From the NCBI GenBank assembly GCA_003221075.1, contig QHUF01000229.1:1-22593 (forward strand): a DNA stretch of 22,593 nt. Reading direction: 5' to 3'. Shown here piece by piece: positions 1-6,794 of the stretch. This stretch comes from Gemmatimonadota bacterium. GTDB lineage: Bacteria > Gemmatimonadota > Gemmatimonadetes > Gemmatimonadales > GWC2-71-9. The notes under the pieces were generated by a model that saw nothing but the letters and a program-made list of their open reading frames with translations, had not been told where the DNA came from and did no database searches. The translations under genes and the position numbers were made by a program. How positions within the stretch are numbered: the first letter of the stretch is position 1; each line of letters opens with the position of its first letter.

Positions 1-896
1 GAGCCGGTCAGCAGGCACAGCTTCGCCAGGTTTTCGAAATGCTTGACGGTGATGATTTCCTCGAGGGCGAACAGCTTGCGAATCGGCGTGAGCAGCGTGA
101 TCACCATGCCGCAGCCCGAGTAGATCGCGCCCGCGACGAAGTACGGGGCGAAGATCGTGGCGTGCCAGCCGGGCACCAGCGCCATCGCGAAATCCCACGA
201 CACAACGCTGTGCACCGAGAGCACCAGCGGCGTCGCGAGCGCGGCGAGGTAGAGGTAGCCGCGCGTGTAATGCCGCCACTGCTCGTTGGAGCCTGTCCAA
301 CCGATCGACGTGAGCGCGTAGAGCTTCTTGCGCCACCCCGTCGCCAGGTCGCGCACCGCCGCGATGTCGGGGATCAAGCCCATGATCAAGAACACGGTCG
401 AAACGGTGAAGTACGTCCCGATCGCAAACTCGTCCCAGATGAGCGGCGACTTGAAGTTGGGCCAGAGGCCGCGCTCGTTCGGGTACGGAATCAGCCAGTA
501 GAAGTACCACTGCCGCCCGATGTGAATCAGCGGAAACAGCCCGGCGGTCATCACCGCGAACACCGTCATCGCCTCGGCGGTGCGGTAGACGGCGGTGCGC
601 CAGCCGGAGCGGAACAGGAAGAGAATCGCGGAGATCAGGGTGCCGGAGTGCGCGATGCCCACCCAGAAGACAAAACAGGTGATGAACACCGCCCAGTACA
701 CCGGGTGCGAATAGCCGGCGAGTCCCAGTCCGTAGCGCAGCAGGTACAGCAGCGTGATGATCCCGATCGCCAGCAGCGCCACGGCGGCGCCGAGCAGCAG
801 GAAGTAGCCGCGGGAGGGCGTGCTCAGCGTGCGCGCAATCGTGCGCGTCACGTAGTCGTACGTCACCCGCGTCGGCGTCGTGGGCTTCTCAGCCAT
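1..896 (-). CDS. actC: ActC, NrfD/PsrC-type membrane subunit of alternative complex III (partial)
   Basis: The frame opens at ATG 896 and stays open to the left edge, giving about 298 residues; the C-terminus lies outside the window. The N-terminus is hydrophilic (MAEKPTTPTRVTYDYV). At least six hydrophobic membrane segments follow, for example at about residues 27-49, 58-88, 97-120 and 140-165. These features, and the position straight after actB, match the NrfD-like quinol-binding integral subunit ActC, which oxidises menaquinol in the membrane and passes electrons to the ActB iron-sulfur clusters. Its start overlaps the end of actB by 8 bases, indicating translational coupling. The full family protein is usually about 450-490 residues with up to ten helices, so roughly two thirds is seen. 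PsrC or HybB-type subunits are alternatives, but the pentaheme cytochrome upstream makes ActC far more likely. Confidence 0.88.
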   Translation of the reverse strand, partial: MAEKPTTPTRVTYDYVTRTIARTLSTPSRGYFLLLGAAVALLAIGIITLLYLLRYGLGLAGYSHPVYWAVFITCFVFWVGIAHSGTLISAILFLFRSGWRTAVYRTAEAMTVFAVMTAGLFPLIHIGRQWYFYWLIPYPNERGLWPNFKSPLIWDEFAIGTYFTVSTVFLIMGLIPDIAAVRDLATGWRKKLYALTSIGWTGSNEQWRHYTRGYLYLAALATPLVLSVHSVVSWDFAMALVPGWHATIFAPYFVAGAIYSGCGMVITLLTPIRKLFALEEIITVKHFENLAKLCLLTG

Positions 897-3882
897 GACT
901 TGTCGTATCCTGGGCGACGACGCGGGCCAGATAGGTGATCGCGGGCTTGGTGTTCAGTCCGGCGAGCACGTGATAGCCGCGCGGGTTCCCGGCCAGCTCG
1001 AAGACTCGCGAGTGGCGGTCGTTGAGGTCGCCGAACACGATCGCCTCGGACGGGCAGGTCTGTTGGCACGCGGTGACGATGTCGCCGTCGCGCACGTTGC
1101 GGTTCTCGAGCCGCGCCTGGTTCTGGGCGCCGCGGATCCGCTGCACGCAGAAGGTGCACTTCTCCATCACGCCCTTCTCGCGCACCGTCACGTCGGGATT
1201 GAGCAGCATCGACAGCGGCTCCGGGAACGCCTCGTACTTGCCGTCCCGCTCCGCGTAGTTGTACCAGTTGAAGTAGCGGACCTTGTACGGGCAGTTGTTG
1301 GAGCAATAGCGCGTGCCGACGCAGCGGTTGTAGACCTGGCCGTTCAACCCGTCGGGCGTGTGATAGGCGGCGAAGACGGGGCAGACCGGCTCGCACGGCG
1401 CGTTGCCGCACTGCTGGCACAGCATCGGCTGGCTGACAGCGCCCTGCACGTTGTCGTGCTCATCCACGCGCCAGTAGCGCTCGAGCCTGAGCCACGCCAT
1501 TTCGCGCCGCCGCTCCGTCAACTCCTCGCCGACGGTGGGAATATTGTTCTCCGCATAGCACGCGGTCACGCACGCCGAGCACCCCGTGCATTTCGAGAGA
1601 TCGATCGCGAGTCCCCAACGCGGCTGCTCGCCCTTGTAGTTGCCGATCTCCGCCTGCTCGTGCTGGCGCTCCGCCCACCATTCGACCGCATCTTTCGCGT
1701 ACTCGGGCGTCTCCTCGAAATGGAATGGGTGATCCCCCGGACGCAGTGCCTTGGCGCGCGCGAGGGGGAGCACTTCGGTCGTACCCATCCCGAGGTCGCG
1801 GGCGTTCCCTTCGATCGTGGCGAGTTTCCGTTGATGCTCAGCGGTCTTCGTCGCGCTGGCAGACACGATGAAGGCGCGGCCGCCGTACGCGGTCGCCTGG
1901 GCCCCGAGCAGCTCGAAGGCGTTCGCCGAGCGGTCCTTGGCGTAGCGGCCGTACGCGGTGTGCCCCTGTCCCGTCGGAACGGCGAGCACGTCGGGACGCA
2001 CCGAGGGCGTGATCCATGTCGGGAATTTCTGCGCGCCGAAGGGTGATTTCAGCAGCAGGAAGTCACCCGTCGCGAGACCCCACTTTGCTGCCGTGTCGGG
2101 ATGCACTTCGACCCAGCTGTGCCAGGCGATCTTCGACACCGGATCCGGGAGCTCCTGCAACCACGGCTTGTTGGCGCCGCGGCCATCGTGCAACGCCGGG
2201 TGCGGGAAGACGACGACGGTCTGCTCCTCAACTCCCGCCGGTCCGCTCGTTTTTTCAAGCGAGGGAGCGACCGCGGACAAATCCGTAGCCAGACGCACGG
2301 CGCGCGTCGGCGCGGTGCCGTAGATACCACCAAGCGCGAGCTTCTCGAGCCAAAACTGATCGGCGTTGTTCTGGACTCTCGGACCAACCTTTCCCTTGAA
2401 ATACTCCTCGAATGTCCCAGCCTTGCCCGCGAGCTTGAGAATGACGTCGCCGGTGGGCCGCGTATCGAACACCGGCTGCACCACCGGCTGCTGCAACGCC
2501 GTGATGCCGGCCCGCGGCCGGCTGGCGCCCCATTGCTCGAGGGGGTGGTGGTCGGGCAGGATCAGGTCGCAGGCGGCCGCCGTCTCGTCCAGGTACGACG
2601 AGAAGCTGACCTTGTACGCGACCTTGCCGAGCGCCTGCTGGAACGCACCGGGCAGCGAGTGCGCCGGGTTCGTGCCGTGGACAAAGAGCAGGGCCACCCG
2701 GCCCGCCGCCATGTCGGACATGAGCGTTGCCAGCTCGGCGAACGAGTTGGTCGAGCCAATGGCCAGGTCCGCGCCGAACTTGACGAGCGTCCCCACCGCG
2801 CCGACGACGTAGTTCAGGATGTTCACCGCGGCCACCGTAGCCGCGCCATTCGCGCCCTGCGTCGCCATCCCGCCCGCGACGGCGAGCCCACCACCCGACC
2901 GCGCAAACTCGCGCGCGAGCCGTACGATCGTTGCCTCGTCGATCCCGATTGCCTGGGCGACGGCGCTGGGTCGATGCGCGCCCAGCACGCTGACGAGCCG
3001 GCTGGCGTCGGCCGGCACGCGAGCGAGGTGCTGGCTCATGATGACCTGCGCCATCGCCAGCGCCAGCGTCCCTTCGGTACCGGGCCGCGCCGCGATCCAC
3101 TCGTCGGCGTTCATGCCCGTGAGCGACAGACGCGGGCCGACGTATACGAACTTGGCCATCGACGCGGGACGGCCCGCGTCGAACGCATGCGCGCGGGAGA
3201 ACCCGTTCTGGAATTCGACCGGCGAGAGCCAGGTGTCGAGGAAGTCGGCGCCGAACGACAACACGTACTTCGCATTCGCGAAGTCGTAGCTGGGCAGCGT
3301 CGCGGTGCCGAACGCCATGCGATTGCCGGCCCGCAGCGCCTCGAACCCGAAGGCCTCGTAGCTCATGCGCCGGCCGCCCACCTGCTTCATCCATTCATCG
3401 ACGAGGTCGCCGAACGTGGACTGCTCCGCGCCCGTCAGGAAGACGATTCCCTTCCCCCGGGCTTCGCGCACTTTGGCAGAGAGCCGCAGCAGCGCCCCGT
3501 CCCAATCGATAGCTTCGAACGTCCCGCTGGCGTTCCGCACGAGCGGATGGGAGATGCGATCGGGGTTGTAGAGTCCCTGCAGCGCCGCCTGGCCGCGCGC
3601 GCACAGCCGGCCGCGATTGATCGGCGAGTCGGGATTGCCTTCGAGCTTGACCGCCCGTCCCTCGCGCACGCGCACCCGCACCCCGCATCCCGCGGCGCAT
3701 TCGCGGCAGGTGGTGGCGTAATACGTCGCGGTCCCCGGTATCTGGTCTTCGGGCTGCACCAAATACGGGATCAGCCGCTCGGTGGGCTCGGGGCCGATGC
3801 CGCACGCTGTCACGGCGGCTGCACCGGCGCTGGTGACGCCGAGGACCTTCAGGAAGCGTCTGCGATCGATCGAGTCAGTCAT
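889..3882 (-). CDS. actB: ActB, Fe-S / molybdopterin-oxidoreductase-like subunit of alternative complex III
   Basis: This 997-residue protein is the usual length for fused ActB1-ActB2. It starts with a twin-arginine motif (RRRFLK, residues 7-12), and a lipobox-like VTAC ends at Cys27, implying Tat export and possible lipid anchoring on the periplasmic face. Residues about 50-700 resemble the catalytic chain of molybdopterin oxidoreductases; in characterised ActB proteins this domain holds no molybdenum. Four ferredoxin cysteine groups follow at about 764-774 (CTGCSACVTAC), 820-833 (CQQCGNAPCEPVC), 848-860 (CVGTRYCSNNC) and 907-940 (CTFC...CQQTC). They hold 15 cysteines, which fits three [4Fe-4S] clusters and one [3Fe-4S]. 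An extra N-terminal four-cysteine group sits at residues 59, 62, 66 and 94. The ATG lies one base past the actA stop. The role is electron transfer from ActC to the ActA/ActE hemes. Confidence 0.92.
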   Translation of the reverse strand: MTDSIDRRRFLKVLGVTSAGAAAVTACGIGPEPTERLIPYLVQPEDQIPGTATYYATTCRECAAGCGVRVRVREGRAVKLEGNPDSPINRGRLCARGQAALQGLYNPDRISHPLVRNASGTFEAIDWDGALLRLSAKVREARGKGIVFLTGAEQSTFGDLVDEWMKQVGGRRMSYEAFGFEALRAGNRMAFGTATLPSYDFANAKYVLSFGADFLDTWLSPVEFQNGFSRAHAFDAGRPASMAKFVYVGPRLSLTGMNADEWIAARPGTEGTLALAMAQVIMSQHLARVPADASRLVSVLGAHRPSAVAQAIGIDEATIVRLAREFARSGGGLAVAGGMATQGANGAATVAAVNILNYVVGAVGTLVKFGADLAIGSTNSFAELATLMSDMAAGRVALLFVHGTNPAHSLPGAFQQALGKVAYKVSFSSYLDETAAACDLILPDHHPLEQWGASRPRAGITALQQPVVQPVFDTRPTGDVILKLAGKAGTFEEYFKGKVGPRVQNNADQFWLEKLALGGIYGTAPTRAVRLATDLSAVAPSLEKTSGPAGVEEQTVVVFPHPALHDGRGANKPWLQELPDPVSKIAWHSWVEVHPDTAAKWGLATGDFLLLKSPFGAQKFPTWITPSVRPDVLAVPTGQGHTAYGRYAKDRSANAFELLGAQATAYGGRAFIVSASATKTAEHQRKLATIEGNARDLGMGTTEVLPLARAKALRPGDHPFHFEETPEYAKDAVEWWAERQHEQAEIGNYKGEQPRWGLAIDLSKCTGCSACVTACYAENNIPTVGEELTERRREMAWLRLERYWRVDEHDNVQGAVSQPMLCQQCGNAPCEPVCPVFAAYHTPDGLNGQVYNRCVGTRYCSNNCPYKVRYFNWYNYAERDGKYEAFPEPLSMLLNPDVTVREKGVMEKCTFCVQRIRGAQNQARLENRNVRDGDIVTACQQTCPSEAIVFGDLNDRHSRVFELAGNPRGYHVLAGLNTKPAITYLARVVAQDTTSHG

Positions 3883-3883
3883 A

Positions 3884-4432
3884 TCAGTAATGGCACACGC
3901 TGCAGTCGCGGGTCACGTTGTTCTTCACGTGGCAGCTGACGCACCAGCCCATGCGCAGCGTCGAGACCTGCGCGACCTGCGCCATCTTCTGCACGTCGCC
4001 GTGGCACGTCACACACGCCGTCGTGCCAAGTGCTTTGATGTGACGCATGTGCGGGAAGCGGACGAACCCGGGCAGCGCGTGGACGCGGATCCACTCCGGA
4101 GGTTTCCGCTCGCGCCAGGCGTCGCGGACCTTCTTGATCTCGGCCTGATGGGCCGGCGTGGTGCCGCCGATCAACTGATGGCATCCGATGCAGGTCTGCA
4201 GCGAGGGGATGCCAGGCTCGCTCGAAATGGACGCAGAGTAGTGGCAATACATGCACGGGATCTGGTCCTGGCCGGCATGGATGTCGTGGCGAAAGAAGAT
4301 CGGCTGGCGCGGTCCCTTGAGCGCGCCGGTGTCGCTGATGACAGGAGCCTGGTACCGGGAAGACTGCGAAGAAGCCGATTGTGCCTGCTGGCCGCTAAGG
4401 GCCGCAGGCGGGAGGGCGAGGATCAACACCAC
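3884..4432 (-). CDS. actA: ActA, pentaheme cytochrome c of alternative complex III
   Basis: Five CxxCH heme c motifs are visible: CMYCH, CIGCH, CVTCH, CVSCH and CSVCH, at residues 60-64, 81-85, 140-144, 164-168 and 177-181 counted from GTG 4432. Several further histidines (49, 52, 118, 128, 131) could act as distal ligands. Five hemes in about 180 residues, followed directly by actB and actC, is the ActA signature. A short hydrophobic stretch at the N-terminus serves as signal or anchor and places the protein on the outer face of the cytoplasmic membrane. The start is uncertain. GTG 4432 gives a signal with no basic residue. The frame is open further up, and CTG 4450 would add an arginine ahead of the hydrophobic core (RSAAVVVLILALPPA), but CTG starts are rare. 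The gene is probably first in the act operon. Confidence 0.9.
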   Translation of the reverse strand: MVLILALPPAALSGQQAQSASSQSSRYQAPVISDTGALKGPRQPIFFRHDIHAGQDQIPCMYCHYSASISSEPGIPSLQTCIGCHQLIGGTTPAHQAEIKKVRDAWRERKPPEWIRVHALPGFVRFPHMRHIKALGTTACVTCHGDVQKMAQVAQVSTLRMGWCVSCHVKNNVTRDCSVCHY

Positions 4433-4476
4433 GACCGCAGCTGAACGCAGATTCCCTCTAGGGCTGATCAGTGGTT

Positions 4477-4490
4477 AAGCCCGAAGGCTC
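4477..4490 (-). terminator. Small UUCG-tetraloop hairpin between the DUF3788-like gene and actA
   Basis: On the minus strand a 5-bp stem (GAGCC / GGCTT, including one G-U pair) closes a TTCG tetraloop, starting 16 bases after the DUF3788-like gene's stop. C(UUCG)G loops are unusually stable. There is no run of T after it (TTAACCAC follows), so it is a weak candidate for intrinsic termination and may instead be a 5' leader or attenuator element of actA. The surrounding 74-bp gap (4433-4506) would also have to hold any act promoter; I cannot identify -35/-10 boxes with confidence. Confidence 0.3.
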
Positions 4491-4506
4491 ACGAATGTAA
4501 CAACGG

Positions 4507-4968
4507 CTACTCCGGGCGCGCCAGTAGTTGGTATTTCAATCGCACGACATCGACGAACGCGTGGACGGCGTCGAGATCTTCGAATTCCATCCAGCAATGG
4601 CGCACGCCCTCGGACATCGTTCCGTCACGCACCGCCTGTTTGATGACGCGCGGCAATCCGTTGGTTGCGCTGATTTCCTGCTCCTCGAGGCCCGACAACA
4701 CGAACGTGCCGCTCACGCCGGACTGCATGGGATGGAGGTAGCCCAACTTCCGGCCCCCCACCTCGTACATCCACACCCACTTCCACGTCGTGCCGAGGTA
4801 GACGACTTGTTCGGTCACATGCCGCAGGCTGCGCAGCTGTTCGCGGGCGGTCTTGAATCGCTGGGCGGCGCGGGCGGAGAGGTCGCGCACCGGCTGATCG
4901 GGCTTGGGCCGCTGGCGCGGGCTCAAGTAGAGATGTGTAGCCCAGTAGTCGGTCGTTGGCTTGTTCAT
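4507..4968 (-). CDS. DUF3788-like protein of unknown function
   Basis: This is a 153-residue soluble protein. The start is ATG 4968, preceded by AGGGG at good spacing; that Shine-Dalgarno sequence overlaps the stop codon of the upstream enolase-family gene, so the two are probably co-transcribed. The frame is open further upstream, but that part lies inside the neighbour and is not needed. The central and C-terminal parts have the pattern I associate with DUF3788: a W-x-W segment (TWKWVWMYEVGG), then GYLHP, a strand containing GTFVLSGLEE, a helix with LPRVIKQAV, and a final acidic strand-helix (WMEFEDLDAVHAFVDV). No catalytic residues or membrane segments are evident. The family assignment comes from remembered pattern and is moderate at best. 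It is the last gene before the gap ahead of actA. Confidence 0.6.
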   Translation of the reverse strand: MNKPTTDYWATHLYLSPRQRPKPDQPVRDLSARAAQRFKTAREQLRSLRHVTEQVVYLGTTWKWVWMYEVGGRKLGYLHPMQSGVSGTFVLSGLEEQEISATNGLPRVIKQAVRDGTMSEGVRHCWMEFEDLDAVHAFVDVVRLKYQLLARPE

Positions 4969-4976
4969 TGACGCCC

Positions 4977-6122
4977 CTAAAGTACAGGTGCGGTCAAGAG
5001 GCGAAATCGGGCGGGATCGAGTAACCGTCCACACGACTGCTCTGGCACTGCGATTCGGCCGCCCCGGCCCATCGTCAGCTTGATGACGTCGCCGTTCCTG
5101 CCGAACCACCGGGCGGACGGTTCGAGATCAGAAGGATAGACGAACAGGGGCAGCGATGCCGCCGCGAGCGCGGCCTGGGACCCGATGCCTGACTCGGGCA
5201 TGGTGCCGGCCCACAGCTGGGCGTCGTACTCGGCCGCCAGCCCGTAAATCCGCAAGACCTCGCTCAGCCCACCGACGCGGTGGACTTTGATGTTCCAAAT
5301 TCTCGGTCCGTTCAATGCCATAATCTGGCGGGCCGCCCGGGCGTCGCGCAGCGTCTCGTCGAGGCAGATCGGGGTGCGCAGTGTTTCGCCGAGCCGGGCG
5401 TGCCCGACCAGCTCGTCGGGGTGAAGCGGCTGCTCGATGTAAAGGAGACCGGCATCGTCGAGCGTGCGCAACGCCGCCTCGTCGCGCGGCCACTCGTAGG
5501 CGCCGTTGGCGTCTACTGTGAGCGGGAGATCGCTCCCCTCGAGCCCCTGCCGCGCCGCGCGGACCGCGGCCGCGTCCCAGCCGGGGGCCACCTTGATCTT
5601 GACGCGCGCGTATCCGTGCCGCACCGCGTCATACACCGCGCGCGTCAGCTCAGCGGGATCGCGGTCAGGGGGAATGCCGAGCGCGACACCGCAGCGAACG
5701 GTGGCCGCCGGCGTCACGGCCAGCCGCTCGGCGAGCAGCGCGGCGAGACCCGTGCCCCGCTGATGCGCCTCGAGATCCCACGCCGCAGTCTCGACGCCGG
5801 CGCGGGCGAACCAGTTCCCCCGCACCCCTTCGCGCAGCACGGCATCCACGGCTTCGGGCAGCGGGCGGTCGAACTCGCGATCCACGACGCGCGGCAGCAG
5901 CACGTGCGCGATGAGATGGCGCGCACCGGCGAGCGTTTCTTCCGAATAAAACGGGAGCTCAAACGGCGGGCACTCGCCGTAGCCAACGTGCCCGGCCTCA
6001 TCGTGCAACACCACGATGAGCGAGCGCCGCTCCGTCATCGTGCCGCCCGAAATCACGAACGGCTCGAGGAGCGGCAGTGTGAGCTCGAACAGCTCAGCGC
6101 GGGCGATTCGGGTCATCGTCAT
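4977..6122 (-). CDS. menC: Enolase-superfamily enzyme, o-succinylbenzoate synthase / N-acylamino acid racemase group
   Basis: This 381-residue protein has a full set of enolase-superfamily catalytic residues of the OSBS/NSAR subgroup. The KxK acid-base motif is K175-K177 (RVKIKVAPG), the metal ligands are D204 (TVDANGAYE), E230 (LYIEQPL) and D255 (CLDET), and the second acid-base lysine is K279 (NIKVHRVGG). A GTMPESGIGSQ stretch near 306-316 matches the family's GGMLESGIG loop. Such enzymes dehydrate SHCHC to o-succinylbenzoate in menaquinone synthesis, racemise N-acylamino acids, or do both. The next operon encodes a quinol-oxidising complex, which favours OSBS; the amidohydrolases and amine oxidase in its own operon favour racemisation. 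Sequence alone cannot decide. Starts at 6122 or 6116 are both ATG, and the gene overlaps the previous one by about 29 bases. Confidence 0.72.
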   Translation of the reverse strand: MTMTRIARAELFELTLPLLEPFVISGGTMTERRSLIVVLHDEAGHVGYGECPPFELPFYSEETLAGARHLIAHVLLPRVVDREFDRPLPEAVDAVLREGVRGNWFARAGVETAAWDLEAHQRGTGLAALLAERLAVTPAATVRCGVALGIPPDRDPAELTRAVYDAVRHGYARVKIKVAPGWDAAAVRAARQGLEGSDLPLTVDANGAYEWPRDEAALRTLDDAGLLYIEQPLHPDELVGHARLGETLRTPICLDETLRDARAARQIMALNGPRIWNIKVHRVGGLSEVLRIYGLAAEYDAQLWAGTMPESGIGSQAALAAASLPLFVYPSDLEPSARWFGRNGDVIKLTMGRGGRIAVPEQSCGRLLDPARFRLLTAPVL

Positions 6123-6462
6123 CTACGCGGAGCCGCGCCAGGATCCAGAGACCAAGCGGAATCATCACGAGCAGCCCGCCGACGGCGAGGAGTCCCTTGC
6201 TCCCACTCGACGGGACCAACCATGCCACGGCAGCGATGGCGAGGCCGAGCATGATCATCAAGAGGTATGCGCCCTCGATCCGGTCGCGCTCTTGTAGCCA
6301 CCGTACACGATCGGAGAAGAGAACGATCACCCCGAAGCATCCCAGCACGCCGACGGCGGGCCAACGCGCCCACGCCCTGGTTGGATCGACGGTGCCGCCC
6401 CACGCCAAGATCCCGGCGAGCACGAGAAACGCGAGTCCTCCCAGACGACGACGCTCGTTCAC
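6094..6462 (-). CDS. Small four-helix membrane protein, unknown function
   Basis: This 122-residue protein is chosen to start at GTG 6462 because that codon forms a GTGA overlap with the stop of the upstream gene; the longer open frame upstream lies within that gene. The N-terminus VNERRRLG is basic. Four hydrophobic segments follow, roughly at residues 8-24, 36-52, 66-84 and 91-110, and the C-terminus is acidic/basic (RLRVDDDDPNRPR), which suggests cytoplasmic ends. I do not recognise a family. It is paired with the three-helix protein encoded just before it; two small membrane proteins in tandem inside a catabolic operon could form a small transporter or a membrane scaffold, but this is inference. 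Confidence 0.6.
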   Translation of the reverse strand: MNERRRLGGLAFLVLAGILAWGGTVDPTRAWARWPAVGVLGCFGVIVLFSDRVRWLQERDRIEGAYLLMIMLGLAIAAVAWLVPSSGSKGLLAVGGLLVMIPLGLWILARLRVDDDDPNRPR

Positions 6463-6794
6463 CGATTGTGCCCATCGAGCGGCCAGTCGCGCGCAGCCTG
6501 CTTGCGCGCCTGCCAGAGCGAGATCCAAATGGCTGATGGAACAGCCGCGACGAGTAATCCGAGCCCCACCATTACCCACCGTGCGGCGTCCGCGAAGAAC
6601 CAACCCGTGGCGGCGAATGCGATTCCGAAAACGATCAGCGCACCGTAGATGTGGTAAACGGTGAGACGCTCACGCAGGAAGTGCGAGTGTCCCTTCCTGG
6701 CGAGCCATGCATGAAGCCCTTGCTTCAGCTTGAACATGCCATAGGCCGCTGCGATCAGCACCAGCACGCTCAGCACAATCAATGGAGGTGACAT
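6459..6794 (-). CDS. Small membrane protein with three helices, unknown function
   Basis: This 111-residue protein starts at ATG 6794, whose A overlaps the last base of the upstream stop (TGATG), a classic coupled start. There is one hydrophobic segment at residues 4-20, then a basic amphipathic loop (FKLKQGLHAWLARKGHSHFLRERL), then two further segments at about 45-67 and 73-94. The C-terminus ARKQAARDWPLDGHNR is hydrophilic. No cysteine or heme motif is present, and the histidines lie in the loop. I do not recognise the family. Coupling to the flavoprotein gene upstream and the four-helix gene downstream suggests they work together. Confidence 0.62.
   Translation of the reverse strand: MSPPLIVLSVLVLIAAAYGMFKLKQGLHAWLARKGHSHFLRERLTVYHIYGALIVFGIAFAATGWFFADAARWVMVGLGLLVAAVPSAIWISLWQARKQAARDWPLDGHNR

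Noticed and set aside
39..938. A 299-residue open frame on the plus strand opposite actC
   Set aside because: Its product is an Arg/His/Glu/Gln-rich low-complexity chain with no domain, typical of the antisense frame of GC-rich genes. The minus strand encodes clear NrfD helices here.
2101..3939. A 612-residue plus-strand open frame opposite actB
   Set aside because: It is antisense to conserved ActB motifs, is rich in Arg and shows no family pattern.
889..4432. Polysulfide/tetrathionate reductase or formate dehydrogenase instead of alternative complex III
   Set aside because: The pentaheme cytochrome followed by a fused roughly 1000-residue Fe-S subunit and an NrfD subunit is the ActABC order; Psr and Fdh systems have separate catalytic and Fe-S subunits and no pentaheme leader.
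6094..6794. A multidrug-resistance (SMR-like) transporter pair for the two small membrane proteins
   Set aside because: SMR proteins have four helices with a conserved Glu in helix 1. One of these proteins has three helices, and neither shows that residue in the right place.
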